From Spongilla lacustris (Eukaryota > Porifera > Demospongiae > Spongillida > Spongillidae), in assembly GCA_949361645.1 (NCBI GenBank), contig OX442421.1, positions 894,501 through 958,500 of the forward strand: a stretch of 64,000 nt of DNA, given 5' to 3'. The position numbers and the translations under genes were made by a program. Shown piece by piece: positions 48,216 through 62,803 of the stretch. The notes beneath the pieces were generated by a model that worked only from the letters and a program-made list of their open reading frames with translations, was not told the DNA's origin and ran no database searches. The first letter of the stretch is position 1, and each line of letters begins with the position of its first letter.

Positions 48216-49514
48216 CTGGTGGTTTGTTATTCATGGAGGCATTGATGGCTATAGTCGTCGAATTATATACCTACATTGCTCCAATAACAATCGAGCAGAC
48301 ACAGTTCTCAGTGCAGTTGTTTCTTGCATCTGTAAGAGAATTTGGGCTACCAACCGGAATCCATGCAGACAGAGGTGGAGAAAATACAGAAGTTGTTCAA
48401 CTAATGCTACAACATCCATTACATGGACCAGGTAGCTTTATTACTGGTCAGTGTCCACAATCAGTGTATTGAGAGGTTATGGAGAGATGAGTTTACACTG
48501 TGCACACAATCTGTTCTATACCATGGAAGAGGAGGGGCTGCTAGATTGTGAAAATGAAGTCATGTCTGTTGTCTCCATTATGTATTTTTAAGTTGTATCG
48601 ATAATAGCTTACAAGTATTTAAGGAGGCATGGAATCAGCATCTTCTAAGTTCTGAAGGCAACCTTTCACCATGCCAGTTATGGATCAGTGGGGAATCTAT
48701 TACAGAAAGCATACCTGAGGTATGGCATTTTTGATATTGGAAAAATTGTGCATACATTTTAAAATCACTAAAAACAAGACACAAGCACACAACACTATAT
48801 AAACCAGATAGCTTATAGGTGTCTGATGTTTCACACCTACCTAATAGTTGTGTGTTTGTTAGCAGAACTCAGCATATGTGCAGCAATCTTATAACTTGCA
48901 GGCAATGCCTGTGGTTAAGACTTGACTGAAATACTTCATTTCAACGTTAGGCTACCCGACTTGCTGTGAAGTCCTTTCTACTGTCTCGCATCAGCATGTA
49001 GCATGGCCTTGATTGATGAATGTAGAATTTTATTTGAATGTACACTCTAAAGTCATATAGTTTCGGCATGCAGCTGCAGAGCTCTGAAGCTGCATGCCAA
49101 ATCTATATGACTTTACTGTATGGTGTTGCTATCAACACCATACAGGTAATATATTGTATGCCTAATAGCTGGTTACTAAGACTTGCCCGCACAATAATAT
49201 GCTTACCCCAGCTATACTGTATACAGATATGACTTGGAGGAAAATAAATTTGGTACATATACTTACACACATGATTATGTGAATTATATATTGTTTTGCA
49301 GGAGGATTTGAATACTTATGGTATCGACTGGAATGGTCCACTTGCTGTTTCCAGAAATGATGATGATTATGAAGTCACAGTACCTTATATTCAATCTATA
49401 GCTCCTTTACCAGATGGTGACTTGCAGGAAACTGTTCACCCTCTTGACCACAGTTGTAACCATCGAATTGACTTGTACATGACAGCTTTGCAATTTGTTA
49501 GTAGTAGATTGTAA
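48216..49514 (+). pseudogene. Decayed integrase core, right arm
   Basis: Mirror of 43,121-44,419. The first exon is at 48,216-48,719 with frame changes near 48,300-48,320, 48,448, about 48,500 and about 48,565. An intron from GTATGG leads to the last exon 49,302-49,514 after TTTTGCAG. Every break is shared with the left arm. Confidence 0.8.
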
Positions 49515-50449
49515 GTGAACGTTGAAATGTTACTAGTAGATTGTGGAGAAAGAAAATGCATGTGCATGAATGAAACCTTTTTTTTTCACCATATTATTTC
49601 CTGCATGAAATATTGTCACGTAAAAGTTCATGGTTGTGGAGATACTATCGTTAAACACTGCCTTTTTTTCTTTCCTTTTTTTTTCATGGGAGGGGGCCTG
49701 GGTGTTGTACATCATGTGTATAGGGGCAAAATTACAATACAAACCACTTTACATTGACTGTAAATTCATTTTGGGAATCACTTTTTTCATGCAATTACAC
49801 AGTAATTTTACAGAGGATTTTAAAATAAAGTGGATCCATTATTTCTTTTCTGGTGTATATAACCATGCCGTGGAGCAAGCCGTTCTGAAGGCACATGCAG
49901 TCAAGGCTAAGATAGCTAGATACTATACCATGCAGTTTGGTAACATAAGAGAAATAGAATTCACTACTCTATACGGTATCTCCATCCCTCTCCCCTGCAT
50001 GCAGCCCCACAGCATGATACTGAGGACGGTTTATGTGTTGGTTCTTGTGTCACCAACAACGCAGCTTCAACTTGAAAACTGTGATCATTGACAAATAATT
50101 CGACAATGATATATCGCGATATAGACGATATCGGCAAAGAACCATATCGCGGCAGCACTAGCTACAATACAATTCCCTGGAGTGATCACTCAATATTTCC
50201 GAAACAACACCAGAAATTAGATATATGGATACAAAACATTTTATTGTGTCTTGGCCTTGTAAAAGAACATATTAACATTAAATGGAGACCCCAAATCTAT
50301 CTACCTTGTATGAAATAATGGCTTCTTGTAGAATACAAATACAGTAAGATATCTGAAGCTTCCTCTACTATAGTGCCAGTGGTTGCACTATTGAAAACAC
50401 TGATGAATGAGGAGGCTAAATATGGGAAGGAGTAATCAAGGCAATATAT

Positions 50450-52539
50450 GCATGACTACATTTACATTTCAGCGATTGTCGAATGGAATAATTCAAAAAC
50501 TGAGGTTTCTCTGCATGTGAATGATGATTTATTCTTAACTTGTCACTAATTTTTTGGTCTCTTGGTTTGTAAAAAATTTTTTTAGAATCCACAATACATG
50601 TAATAGTACACAAAGTTCAATATGCATCATAATAAATAATTATTACTGAGAACATGATAAAAATGTCACTTTGTTGTCCGTGTACAGGAATTGATTGCTG
50701 CTCCATCATCAAACCCTAGACCACAATTGCCAATTTGTTGGTCTCTATAATTAAATGATTCATTTTAGATACTACCCCCAAATAGCACTTTTAATGTCAT
50801 AGCTATAGATAATTCTCTTGACTGGTATACTCTGAGGTATGAGTCTCATTCATTAATTCAAATTCAAAAAACCTTCATCAGTCCCTTGCAGCATGCATGG
50901 AGGTATACTTCTGAGATGCACTTTAGTCTAGCTACTAGGATGCACTGCACTTCAAGCTGCTAGGATGAACTGTACTTCTAGCTGCTAGCTGATAATGCAT
51001 GCAGCATAATATTTAATTGTATGTGGAATAAACACCAAAGTAAAACTTTTGAGATGTGACTAGAATTACAGCGAGCTTATAACCTGCAGGGTTTGTATCC
51101 CAATGGCGCTGTGTAGATGTATGCAGCCTACTTGCTATCAAGGCTCAACATATACTTCACTTAGGCCATGCACCAGATTTGCTGTGAGGTCTTTGTTGTC
51201 CGACTCCCACATGTATATGATGAATTTGACACTGGTCAGTGCGAAAGCAAGGGCCATGATACACTGAAAAACATATAGTCCTATATAAAATTTTCAGTGA
51301 CCGTGTTTCGCATGCAAATGTATGTAATATTAACATGCAGTATCATTGTTTCAATTAAATTATGCATAATAAAATAGATATCTTACATCCCGTGTTACAT
51401 GCGTATGATTACTTTGCATCGTATAGTGCATAATGTATTATCTTATACATGTATACATTGCAGGAGGATTTGAATATGTATATGAAATGGTCCCCTTTCT
51501 GTTTCCAAACAATAAAATGATGATTATGACTCGGTTCGACACAGTACCTTCCATAGCAGATGGTGTACAGCACGACTTACGTTCATCCTCTTAACAACCA
51601 TAGCATTGCATTTGTCAGCTTTGCAGTGATAAATTTGTTGACAGATAAGTGAACCGGTGATTAAATATTAATGTCAGCTTTGCAAACTGTTACTAGACAA
51701 TTGTGCCGGGTGAAAAAACAAGTGAATACATTGTATAATTGGGGGTGATTATGAAAAGGCCTCACAATGACACCATTAAGATACAATGGAAATGCACACA
51801 TAAATTGAACACACAATCTTAGCAATAAGTAAACTACACGTCTAGAAACAATGCACATGACAAAGAGAAACGGACAATGGCTCGAGATCATGTTGGCATA
51901 ATTATAACTGAACAGGATCTATGCATGGACCCAGCTCAATTGAGAAGAATCAATTCTACATTTTTATTGTTGATGGATCTTTTTGCATGGAATTGTTCCC
52001 AACTGATAACATATACAAGTAAGTACAAAACCATTCCGCGGCTTTAGAAAGTTTTCAAAATTATCCTATATGTAGCTTATGATAAAGTACAACTTGCTAA
52101 ATATAGGGCTTTATTATTGTTAGACCATTGTTTCGCAGTCTTTTATACTCCATCCTATAGCAGCTTGAAGTGCAGTAAATCTAGCAGCTAGAAGTGCATG
52201 CTTGACATCTCAAGTTAGTGCTCTATAGAAGTACTCCATGCTTGCTAAAGGTTTTTTTTTAATGAATGGAGACTCATCCCTACCAGTCGGGTCAAATGTG
52301 ATGCCCATGGGATATAGCTATGACATTACAATTTTTTTTTTTTTTTTTTTTGGGGGGGGGAGGGGGATAGTATCTAAAATGAATTATTTAATTGCACCAA
52401 AAATTTTGGTCTAGGACGATCATTATAAGACCAAAAACATGGTGACAAGTTTTTTTATATTTTTTATAATTATTCCTCATTCACAAAGAAATCTCAAATT
52501 TTTATTGTTCCATTCTGAAATCGCTGAAATGTAGGCTCG
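50450..52539. repeat. Older diverged inverted repeat, right arm
   Basis: Mirror of 40,096-42,185. Confidence 0.7.
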
Positions 52540-52598
52540 ATACACCTCTTTTATGTACACATGCTTTGACATATAGTGCTGTCATGGAGGAAAGTGTC

Positions 52599-52747
52599 CG
52601 TCGGAGTAACTTGTCCTAACCGGATATTTTACTCCGAAGTAAATTGTCCTAACCGGACGTTTTACTCCGGAGTAAATTGTCCTAACCGGAGGTTTTACTC
52701 CGGAGTAAATTGTCCTAACCGGACATTTTACTCTAGAGTAAATTGTC
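52599..52747 (-). repeat. 33-bp minisatellite, right arm
   Basis: Mirror of 39,888-40,036, with the same unit number and variants. Confidence 0.92.
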
Positions 52748-52815
52748 CCCCAACGGAGTAAGCGGTCCGACATTGTGCCGTAAATTTTGATTTCAAACTA
52801 TACATAGTCCGCAGC

Positions 52816-52894
52816 AAGGACAGGAATGAGCAGTATCACAATCAATGTTTATAGCTCATAAACATTGATTGTGATACTGCTCATTCCTGTCCTT
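52816..52894. repeat. Perfect 37-bp hairpin, right arm
   Basis: Mirror of 39,741-39,819. Confidence 0.92.
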
Positions 52895-55800
52895 GATGTA
52901 TTAATTTATGTTATGGCAGTTCATATTGAAATCATAGGGCACATCAATTCGTGGTGAAGAGCAAACTGTCCTGGGACACATTTAATTCCTTGGCCTACGA
53001 GTTAGTTCAGAATTTAACTGACATCTATACGTTACGAAACTTGTATAGGTCATGAGGGTAAATTGTCCTCCCCCCCCCCCCCCCTCCCCCCCGTATAGAA
53101 TGTAACTACATTCCACACTAGGATGACTCGCCCGATTGTTTTCCTATACTGTTCTTCCTGCCTACAGCGTTCTCATTATGTCATCCAAACTAATAACATC
53201 TGCACAGCTGAACAGTGATGATAATGATAGCTCATTACTGAAGTACGTGTCTCAATAATAAAAAAGCACTATCTTTATTAGTTAATCAGCTCACAATCTT
53301 TTTTATAATTTGCTAATCTTTAGCCGATAAGGTGAAGTGCAGAAGGCATATTAATCTATTATTGGGACACATATCATGCTAAGTAAAGGCAGGCGGTGAA
53401 ATTTCTGCATCCAAATGTTTCTTATAATATTATTCAGTACCGTTTGAATGGGACATACTGGCTACATTTTTGGTCAAGGAAAGCTGATGCTTACAAGCAA
53501 TATAGATTATTAAATTTATAAATCATATACCTATATACCAATCAACACTGTCAGAGGATGTAACAACAGTAAGTGGCAATTACTTCCAATGCGTGTGTGT
53601 ACTTTCCGTAACTGATCAGTAATTACATGTAAGCTTAAGGTCCATCTTCGCCACTTGTCCAATTAACACTCCATGCAACATGGGGGATTTAGGCGGTACA
53701 GGTTGCAATATTTCTATCTTCGTATCACTGAACAGGCTTGGGTAGTAAAAGGACATCCAAGTAATTAGTTTGGGAATAACCTTTGCATTATATAACCTTA
53801 TTCCTGAAGTATATATGCCAGGCACGACAAACAATGTGAATTTGTGTTTATGTGACATTACTCAGACAATATGGATCCTATTTATCTCAATATATTTCAA
53901 ACTCTCATATCAGATTTCAGCCATGCATTATATATATATATTTAATGAAATGCTCGTGTATGTGCTAAGTAATGCTTTCAACTGGTGAGAATTTAAAGAA
54001 CAAGAGCTCCACTTGCTGAGTACAGTGTGTGATACGAAAATACTACCAGTCCACCACTTCATACCCATATCATATTGGGGTTGCATAAAAGGTTTCCCAG
54101 CTTTGAAATAAATGTAATATATTAATATGCACAAGTAGGTTACCAGAATACAATGTAATACAAATTCCAACAGTGGTCAGTACCATTTCAGGTGCATTCA
54201 GCAAAAAAGTGTTCCTCCATCATGGATGTGCACTAATTATCAATCTGTGTAAGTAGCAAGTAGATTGTGATATTATTTATCTTGGCGCGAATTATTGGCC
54301 AGCGTTTAGCTACTAGTACTGACTATGAATCTATGACACCGGCTCATTCAAGGCCTTTTAAAAAATCATCTTCTTACATTGCTTCGAAACTTGCCTAAAC
54401 TTTAAATAGCAAGTTTGCTCCATAGTTGTTAACGTTTGACATCAGTCATGACATGAACTGTTCAACGTTTTATCCGAAACTACTTACCAGTATCAAATGA
54501 ATTCACCGTAGACCACAAAGCCACGTGCGCGTATTAAAATGGCGTCGCGACAACAACAAACGCTCGCAGTCCGACCTGGCAGACCAGGGTGCGAAAAGCA
54601 CTTGAACACTGCAGAAATACTCCGTTGTGGAAATTTGGAGTCATCATTAAGACGGTACATGATGAAACCCGAGCTCACAGCGACGTAATTGGTATTAACG
54701 TGTTTAATATTAACAGATGACGAGGAAAGGGGCTCAGATTTGTTTTTGGATCTGATCACATGCAACATCAGGGCTCAATATGGATGTGGCTTTGCTATGA
54801 CGTAAGTCAAGCGCATGTAAGAGACAGTGGTTGTTCTGAAAGATGAAATGGGGAGAGCTAGAGAGAGCGGGAGGGAAGACACGTGGTATCACCTTGATTT
54901 ACGTGCATTATTCCCCTTCATTAATTTCACTATCAGTATGTAAGGTGCTGCACTATTAGTGTACTGCACGTAGCAGTAGGGTTTCTGAGCTTAGCATCTG
55001 CTGATCATTACCCATGCAATGCAACACATAGTTGATTACATCATTTCTGTGTTGTTTGGAAGTTAGGTGTTCTATTTCAGTTTGGGGAGGCTGTATGACA
55101 TTGATGAGCAATGTGGGTTGCATGGTAGAAGCACATGCAACTATCATTGTGTGCTATCTCTGGTCTGATGTCATCCTAATCTCTTCCCCCCCCCCCCCCC
55201 CCCTTAGGAGATGAATTTGATGCTGTGTCAGTGTAGGGCATGGGATCCACCTACAGCATTGTGAACTTTCAGAGGGCATCAAAGTCAGGCTACACAACAC
55301 AAGTTGATGCCCACTGAGTGATTGTGTGTGTGGGACTGTTGTGGATATGAGGATGGTAAGTGTTCTGTGTGGGGAAGCTATGTGATATATTGTATATGAT
55401 GCATGTGTGAGGTATCATCATTTGTGCAATTGTGTGATATTCTCCCTCAAGAGTATCGAAATGAATTTGATGTGTAGGGCATGTGGTCCACCTTTGAGTT
55501 ATTAAGTGTGTGGACGAAAGTTGCTAAACGTGAACGAGACAGCACTTGCGAGTAACTTTAATGTGAACAAGACAGCACTCTTGTGGGTACTCACTTGTGC
55601 TTGCGTACATGCATATCAGTACTTTTTAACCATGCCATGTAGCTTATTACTTACGCACATGCATATTGTTTATGCTGCATGCATATTAACCGCTAGAATG
55701 TTCACCTGCACCAAGTGCAGGTATAAGTATTGGGCTACCTGCGTGCTGAAAAAAGCAACCTGTATATTTGAAACCCTGTAAATTCTACTAAGGGGTGCTC

Positions 55801-55950
55801 AAAGCTCCACGCACACATACTGGCCAGACTGTCCATGCAGCATGGGTCATGTCCTCACCAAGGCAATAGTTAGCTCCTTGACTTGGATTCACTAAATGGT
55901 ATACAGCGAGTGAAGGAATACATACATCATATGGGACAGTTTCCAAGAAA

Positions 55951-56650
55951 ATGGCCCTTCGTTTATGATTATAAAATCTTATAAAATTGCTTTGCATTTG
56001 AATCATAATAACTTCTGAATGGTTAAGGCTATCGACTTCCTATTTTCAGCACTTCGTACCACACCATTTCTCTACGGTAAATTACATTTTGGGGTCTTGC
56101 ACTTGCTCCGTGCCAGTATTGCAACATCCGATACCCCACCGGGTTCAAACCCGCCATAACTTTCTGTAGGAGTAATCAATTCGCTTCAAATTAGGTTTGT
56201 AGGTAGAGAGGTCCTATATCTATCGATTTGTTCTGTTTGTTAATTTTTATGCATCCGTTACGGAGATGCAGTTGAACAAACTTCGTGCACGTTTTCCTGC
56301 TTGATTCGCGCCAATGTTATAATCCCCGCCTCCTCATACATTGAGCGGAATGCAATTTGCCCAAATCTGTGGTGCAAATCGAGCGCGAAAATGTGCACAT
56401 AGTTTGTTCAACTGTATCTCCGTAACGGGTGGATAAAAATTAACGAACAGAACAAATAGATAGATATAGGGCCTCTCTACCTACAAACCGAATTTGAAGC
56501 GATTTGATTACTCCTACAGAAAGTTATGGCGGGTTTGAACCCGGTGGTGTGGTATGCAGTGTTGACAATAGGAAGTCGATAGCCTTAACCGTTCAGAAGT
56601 TATTATGATTCAAATATTATAAGATTTTATTATTATAAACGAAGGGCCAT
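55951..56650. mobile_element. 700-bp foldback element, right arm
   Basis: Mirror of 35,985-36,684. Confidence 0.8.
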
Positions 56651-57062
56651 CTATCCCATACAATAATATATAGGCCAATGTACACAGCGAACACACACGA
56701 TTTCCTACCTTTCATTAGGAACACGATTTCCTACCTTTCATTAGGAATTGTAGGCAATTTTTGTACACTCCTCCATCTTAATTGTGTATCTAAAGAGCCA
56801 ATGGTAGAATGAGCTCCAAAGCAAATTAAAAACGAAGCCTTATGATGTTACATTATTCAAGTTCAACATTTTATATGGTATTGAATGCAAGGACCATAGG
56901 TTGCAATAGAACACCTACACGTAGGCTAAAACAGCACTTTTTGCCTACAAGGCTACATGTAGGTGTTTGTTCGATCTACCATTAACAATTCATTTATTTT
57001 TCGATATTACTGTAGCAGAATGAGTTTTTTTTGTAAATTAAGTGGAGAAAGTGAATCAGTTG

Positions 57063-57090
<28 letters not shown>
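57063..57090. repeat. Poly(T), 28 bases, right arm
   Basis: Mirror of the 28-base poly(A) at 35,545-35,572. Confidence 0.9.
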
Positions 57091-57093
<3 letters not shown>

Positions 57094-58405
57094 TTTAACT
57101 TCACACCCATATGTGCTCTATTTCAGGGGACATACATTGTGCTTCAAACTATAAATGATTGCATTTACATGAAGAGTAAAATTAGCATTCAGGAGGGAGA
57201 ATTTATATTTGAGCTAGCCATAGTGAGTTTATGAGCACTCTTTCCATTAACCAATTACATTTCATGATTTTAATACACAAATGTAGGGTTATTTATCACC
57301 GCATCCACGAGAAACGCGGGGAAATTTAGTCTATTTTGGGGCAAACCGAAAAATGATTAATTCCCTCTAGATAGAATTGCTTGGTTTTAAGTGGAGATTT
57401 CACTACATGTACTGTTATGAGGCATGTTGCATTTTTTGTATCTCAAACAGACATACCATTGGCTCGAAACATCATTGCATAGTTGATTGGTTCTAGCGTT
57501 ATCGCGTACGAGGTACAGATTTTTAAAATAACATATTGCTTCTAGAGCATTACAATAAATGCGTAAAAACTGTATGAAACTATGTGAAAATGGTTTAAAA
57601 TTATGGCTCTAAGTTATCAACTCTCACGGTCAGTGTGATATGCAGTGCAAGGTAATGAAATAAGAAAACGGCATTACCGCGAGTGAATTTTTGCGTGGGC
57701 AGACTTCAAGAATCTTTCTTCCTGTTTTACTAAATAACATACCATGACTCTATCCAGACAGGTACAGACTGTATGTTTTGGTAGAACTTGCAAAACCTGC
57801 CTTCGCTGGCACTTTGGATAACTTGCAAAACCTGCCTTCGCTGGCACTTTGGATGAGTGGACCACGCCCCCTGTCTACTGCGAGCGAAAATGTCTTGTAA
57901 CTTACTGCTGAAATCGAGTGCAATAGAAGCTTTGGCTTGTTTTTATGTACCCTCCTATAGTTGTATAACCCAGCAATTTTGATTCAGTAATACTCAAGGT
58001 GGTGGGAAACATGACCCTGAAAAAAGTGTATGCGAGGGCATTTACCACATCACGTACCCATTCGATATTTTCATGTAACAGGGAGTTATTTATAGAGCAC
58101 CATTGCAGAAAAAGTAGAAATTACTATTTACAAATGGGTGAGCTTTCTGATCATATTTTTTTCCAGTCAAAAAAACGATAGGAGGAAATTATCAATATTC
58201 ACAAATGCCCCAAAATTTCTCCATGTCTCTCATGGATGCGGTGTTATAAAGTGTTGAAATGGATATAAAATAGTAATTACACATACATACTTTGAATTGG
58301 TTAACCCTTTCTCATCACGGATTATTGAATACCATTATTGTGTTTGCAGCAATATTACTGCAACCAACAACAGTAGGAGCATTTCGAATGGCATGCTGTG
58401 CACTT

Positions 58406-58855
58406 TCATTGCACATAAGGTGTTGATTCAGTTTTCATCTGATACATTGGTTGTACATAATTAGTGGTGAGTAGTGTGACCGTCATAGGCCTAAAATGCA
58501 GAGAAAAAATAATACAAATACATACATGTACATCTAGAAATAGAATTATAGTTGCCTCCTCAATGACTTCCTCTTCATTTGAATGTCGGCAAACTGTTCG
58601 CCCATCTTCTAGATATTCATTAAAAATCAGCTGGTGACCCAGTTTGCCAATGAATGCAATAAAGCTGTCAACATCTTTGGGATCTGAAAAAGCCTGCTCA
58701 GACTCATATTTGTAGGCCATATAGGCATCAACAGTGCAGATCCCAAAAAATGGTTCCAAACATGTGATACCACCAACAGTCAGTGTACCATGTCACATTC
58801 CATTGCCAGCGAACCTTGGTGCAATATCGACTACACTAACGTTTTCACAATCATG
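58406..58855 (-). pseudogene. piggyBac-like transposase remnant, right arm
   Basis: Mirror of 33,780-34,229, same frame breaks. Confidence 0.4.
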
Positions 58856-61800
58856 TGCGGTCGTTTGACATGCTACCTCTTATGGTGACATGGGTGAATG
58901 CTTGGCTGTGGAGCCGCAGTTTGATATGATGAATTTGAGGTTCTTCTTGGCCTGTATGGACAGTTGTTGCCTCAAGCAGAATGTGATCACCAATTCATAT
59001 CCTCAGACTCTCCTGTAGCCCACATGGTTAATAAATGCTTAGGGAAACCTTAAGTTGCTCCATGGCTGTTTAGAGCCTCCAGTGTTTTCACCGAGGAAAA
59101 GGCACTATTGACATGTACAACATGCAAGGATCCAAAATAGTGCTATGTTAATCGTAAGGTGCCCCCCCCCCCCACGTCATTGCATCACATGCAAGCCAAG
59201 AATTATTTTATTTTATCTTATTTTACGAGCACTAAAGGAATTGAGGCATTGAGGTTAATAATAGCCTTTGTAAGGATTCTTAAGAGTTGTACTTCAGCGC
59301 AATGCAGTTCAATAGCACCTTGGCATTACATATAGCAATCTTGAACATAGGACACCAAGACTAGGTACTTAATATTGCTTCAAGAAAAAATGAGAAAAAA
59401 GTGTCCATTTATAATTGGTAGTAAAATCTAGGCTTCAAATTGATATTGGCACGTACTTATCTGTTCCTAAGCTGAATTTGAAAGATAGGAAAGTAGCTAT
59501 AGATGCCAGCTGTGGATGTAAAAAAAAAAAAAATAGGTCACAAAGGCACTTTGTAGAAAAAGATAATAGTCTTGTTTACATAAGTGGTTAGAATTGTGGT
59601 CAACTCATAAAGCATGAAATTATTGAGGTCAAGAGTTAATAATTTATATCCTTACATATGTGTTAGTATGTTTAGTATTTTGTTTCTGAAACTCAGACAC
59701 ATGTTTGATGGATTGGTTAAGATTGACCCCTCTATGTGTTCTGCACTACCACTAAAGTAATTAAGGAAGTAATTTCATTGGACCTGCCCCCCAGTCACAA
59801 ACTTGTTCTCTTTGATTGCTTGTATCACCGGCTCCTTGTCACTGCTGAGGGTAGTTTCACTTTCCAAATGACTAAAAGAGGCCTTCGGCATCCTCATCAA
59901 GATTGCAACACTTCCGCTTTCTGTATTGTCACATCACTCTAACTAAGCCTTCTTTATCAATGCCCCGAACTGTTTCATCCGTGGTTGTGCCATCCGACCA
60001 CTTTATGCGATTCTGACACTGGTGACCTGCTCCGATGACCTGTGCAACACGTCTAGAACAATTCTGATTCTTTTTATTTCATTTTAAATCTTTCCTACAA
60101 CAGCATCACCAACGATGAAGTTGTTTCCCATTTTCGCTGTAATGCCCACAAATTGATGGATGTGCAATGTCTGTATGCTTTCATCTTGTAACACAAGATG
60201 AAAGATAATGGAAAACCAAGTAGCATGCACTAAATACTAAATAAGACGAAACATTGTTAGAGTTTTAAAAGCAGCCATTTGTTTTTTTCAGCACCTTAGT
60301 TAGTCCTAGGGCGATTGGAGGTTAAAAAGGTTGAAGTATATTATGACTGAGGTTGCTAAAGATGTTTCAGTAATAGAACAATGCACGAATTTGATCATGT
60401 AGGCCCTTTCAAAATGGGTGTGTACCTTATAGGCAAACCAATATGACCTAATAACACTGTATTGTATATATAAACCACATATCCACTGTTGTGGGCAAAC
60501 CTGGTAAATGTTTTGTGTAAGGCTACCAAAAAATGTACCACCTGCATGGTACAATTTTTGTGTGCCAGACTGTGGATATGAGGATAGCAGGTGTTCAGTG
60601 TGGGGAAGCTGTGTTATGAACCTTGTATATGGTGCATGTGTGACAGAGTAGAAGCATACAATGTATGCAATCTCTTGTGTGATGTAATCTTATTCACCCC
60701 CTCCTCTCCCGCACAAGCAGTGTTGGTGTAGGGAATTGAGTCCACCTATAACATTGTATGTTGTGACCTGCTGGGCATCTTGAGCACATTCATTGTGCAC
60801 CAATGGCTACCAATAAAGGTGGATATGAGGATGGTTTTCTGTGTACTAATATTGTGGGGATGGTGTAAAATCATTGATTGGGTAAGGGTGTGCAAACAAA
60901 TAATACCCATAGTACAGTATAGCATGCATGCAGATTAATATAAAGGATTGGACGGTACTATTGTAGTGTGGGTTGTATTGTAGACGCATATGCAAGTATT
61001 ATTATATCACCTATTCTCCCCTCTCCCTTCAGCACAGAGATGGTTTTTATGCTGCATCAATGCATAATCATATATATCAGTGAGGATGTCTAGTGGTGCT
61101 GTGGGAACCTAGTGGGATCATCCTGGTGTTCACAGTGGATAGATCAAGTGGAGGTGGTAACTACTCTGCTGTGGCAACAGTTGCTGTTCCTGCATCCCCC
61201 AGTTACCGTGGTAGCCAGATACTGTAGCTGCAAGCAGCATTGGTTCCACCAACCCCAAACACACAAGTAGGTTTGCAGCATGTCCTTGCCAGATTGAGTA
61301 GGCTGTGGGCTTGTAAACTCTTTTTTCTGTGGAACAGGGGTGTATTTATTTCTATGTCTACAAAACCTACTTGCAATTCATGAGGAAAAAAATCTAGGAT
61401 TTCAATTAGGACAGTTTCAAGGCAGAGGGGAGGGGATATGCCCTCCCACACAAAGTTTTAATGTGATAGTTGGTTTATGCAGCCTCATACTAGCACTAGC
61501 TTTGCAGTGCATTGTACTGCGATATTCCACCAATTAATTTTACCTTTAATCCCCCGTTGTCCTACGCTTAGGACACAAGTAAAATTTAATTTTTAGCAAA
61601 CTCACATGAGCAGAGAACAAATCAAAATCTCATTGTATTGTAGAAATGGTTATCAATTCAGAAAATACTGGTGCTTCCTTGCAATTCAGATTCAACTACA
61701 GTCAATAGTGCATTGCTAAAAGATGCATTTTCGGTAAATCGCAAACCAACTTCAAGTACCAACACATAATGTTACAAAGAGCAGAATAACATGTTAATGG

Positions 61801-62235
61801 AAAACAGCACTAAGCAAATAAAAATGTAGATTGTAGATTTGGAATTTGCTAGCTCGACAAACGTATGAAGGATAGGTATTTGTCAATCGCTTGTTGCTGG
61901 AATAGCAAATAGAATGGACAAAATCTTGAAAACGTACAGTGCGTTTTTGGTAAATATGGCAAAACCAATCACTGCCATAGACTGTTTTAAGTAGCACACA
62001 CATCATGCTTCAAAAAACATTCAAAAAAAGTTATACTTGTTGTACATTTTCTTTTTTCTGTGAGAATTAAATTCTCCAATGCATTTTTAAGAACCACATG
62101 CATTTTTTTTACATCATGTAACCAAGCGTGTGATTTAAAAATTAGATTTGAAATTTAGCGCGATAGACACATCAAACAACAGTACAGAATTGGATGCCAA
62201 ACACCTGCAGAATTTTCAAATATTGGTCCTATGCG

Positions 62236-62803
62236 CAGGCCCGTTGAGAGCCAGGTGGGGGCCCAGGGAAGGACGCTCACGGGGGCCCCCCTGACCCTGT
62301 ACCGCTTTTGGCTGATTTAACGAGTGGGGGGGGTGTGCTGTCCGCTTTCGGCTGATTTAACGAGCGGGGGGGGGGTGCTGTCTGCTTTCGGCCGATTTAA
62401 CAAGCAGGGGGGGGGGGGGGGGTGGTGCTGTCCGCTTTCGGCCAATTTAACAAGCGGGGGGGGGGGGGGGTGCTGTCCGCTTTCGGCCGATTTAACAAGC
62501 GGGGGGGGGGGGGGTGCTGTCCGCTTTCGGCCGATTTAACGAGCGGGGGGGGGGGGGTGCTGTCCATTTTCGGCCGGTTCAACAAGTGGGGGGGGGTTGC
62601 TTGCGTGCAAAAAAAAAAAAAAAAAAAGTCAGTACAGACTAACAGTGGCAGTGAGTGGAAAAATTCAGTGCTCGATTGAAGACAAAAGGGTCGTCGCACA
62701 CAATTGAAAAAAAATTTTTTTTTCTTAGGGATCGCGGGGCCCCCTTTGTGCCGCAGGGCCCGGGGTAGTGTACTCCCTTACCCCCCCCCTCTCAACGGCA
62801 CTG
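62236..62803. mobile_element. 568-bp non-autonomous hAT-like insertion
   Basis: Ends are CAGGCCCGTTGAGAG and the inverted CTCTCAACGGCACTG, that is CAG-initial near-perfect terminal repeats. The 8-bp CCTATGCG is duplicated at 62,228-62,235 and 62,804-62,811 and present once in the left arm (near 30,400). The 8-bp duplication and CAG termini fit the hAT superfamily. The interior is non-coding: about seven units built on GCTTTCGGCCGATTTAACAA followed by runs of 6-17 G, then a poly(A) of about 19. Confidence 0.85.

Noticed and set aside
62320..62610. Glycine-rich coding frames
   Set aside because: Produced by poly(G)-containing tandem units inside the hAT-like insertion.
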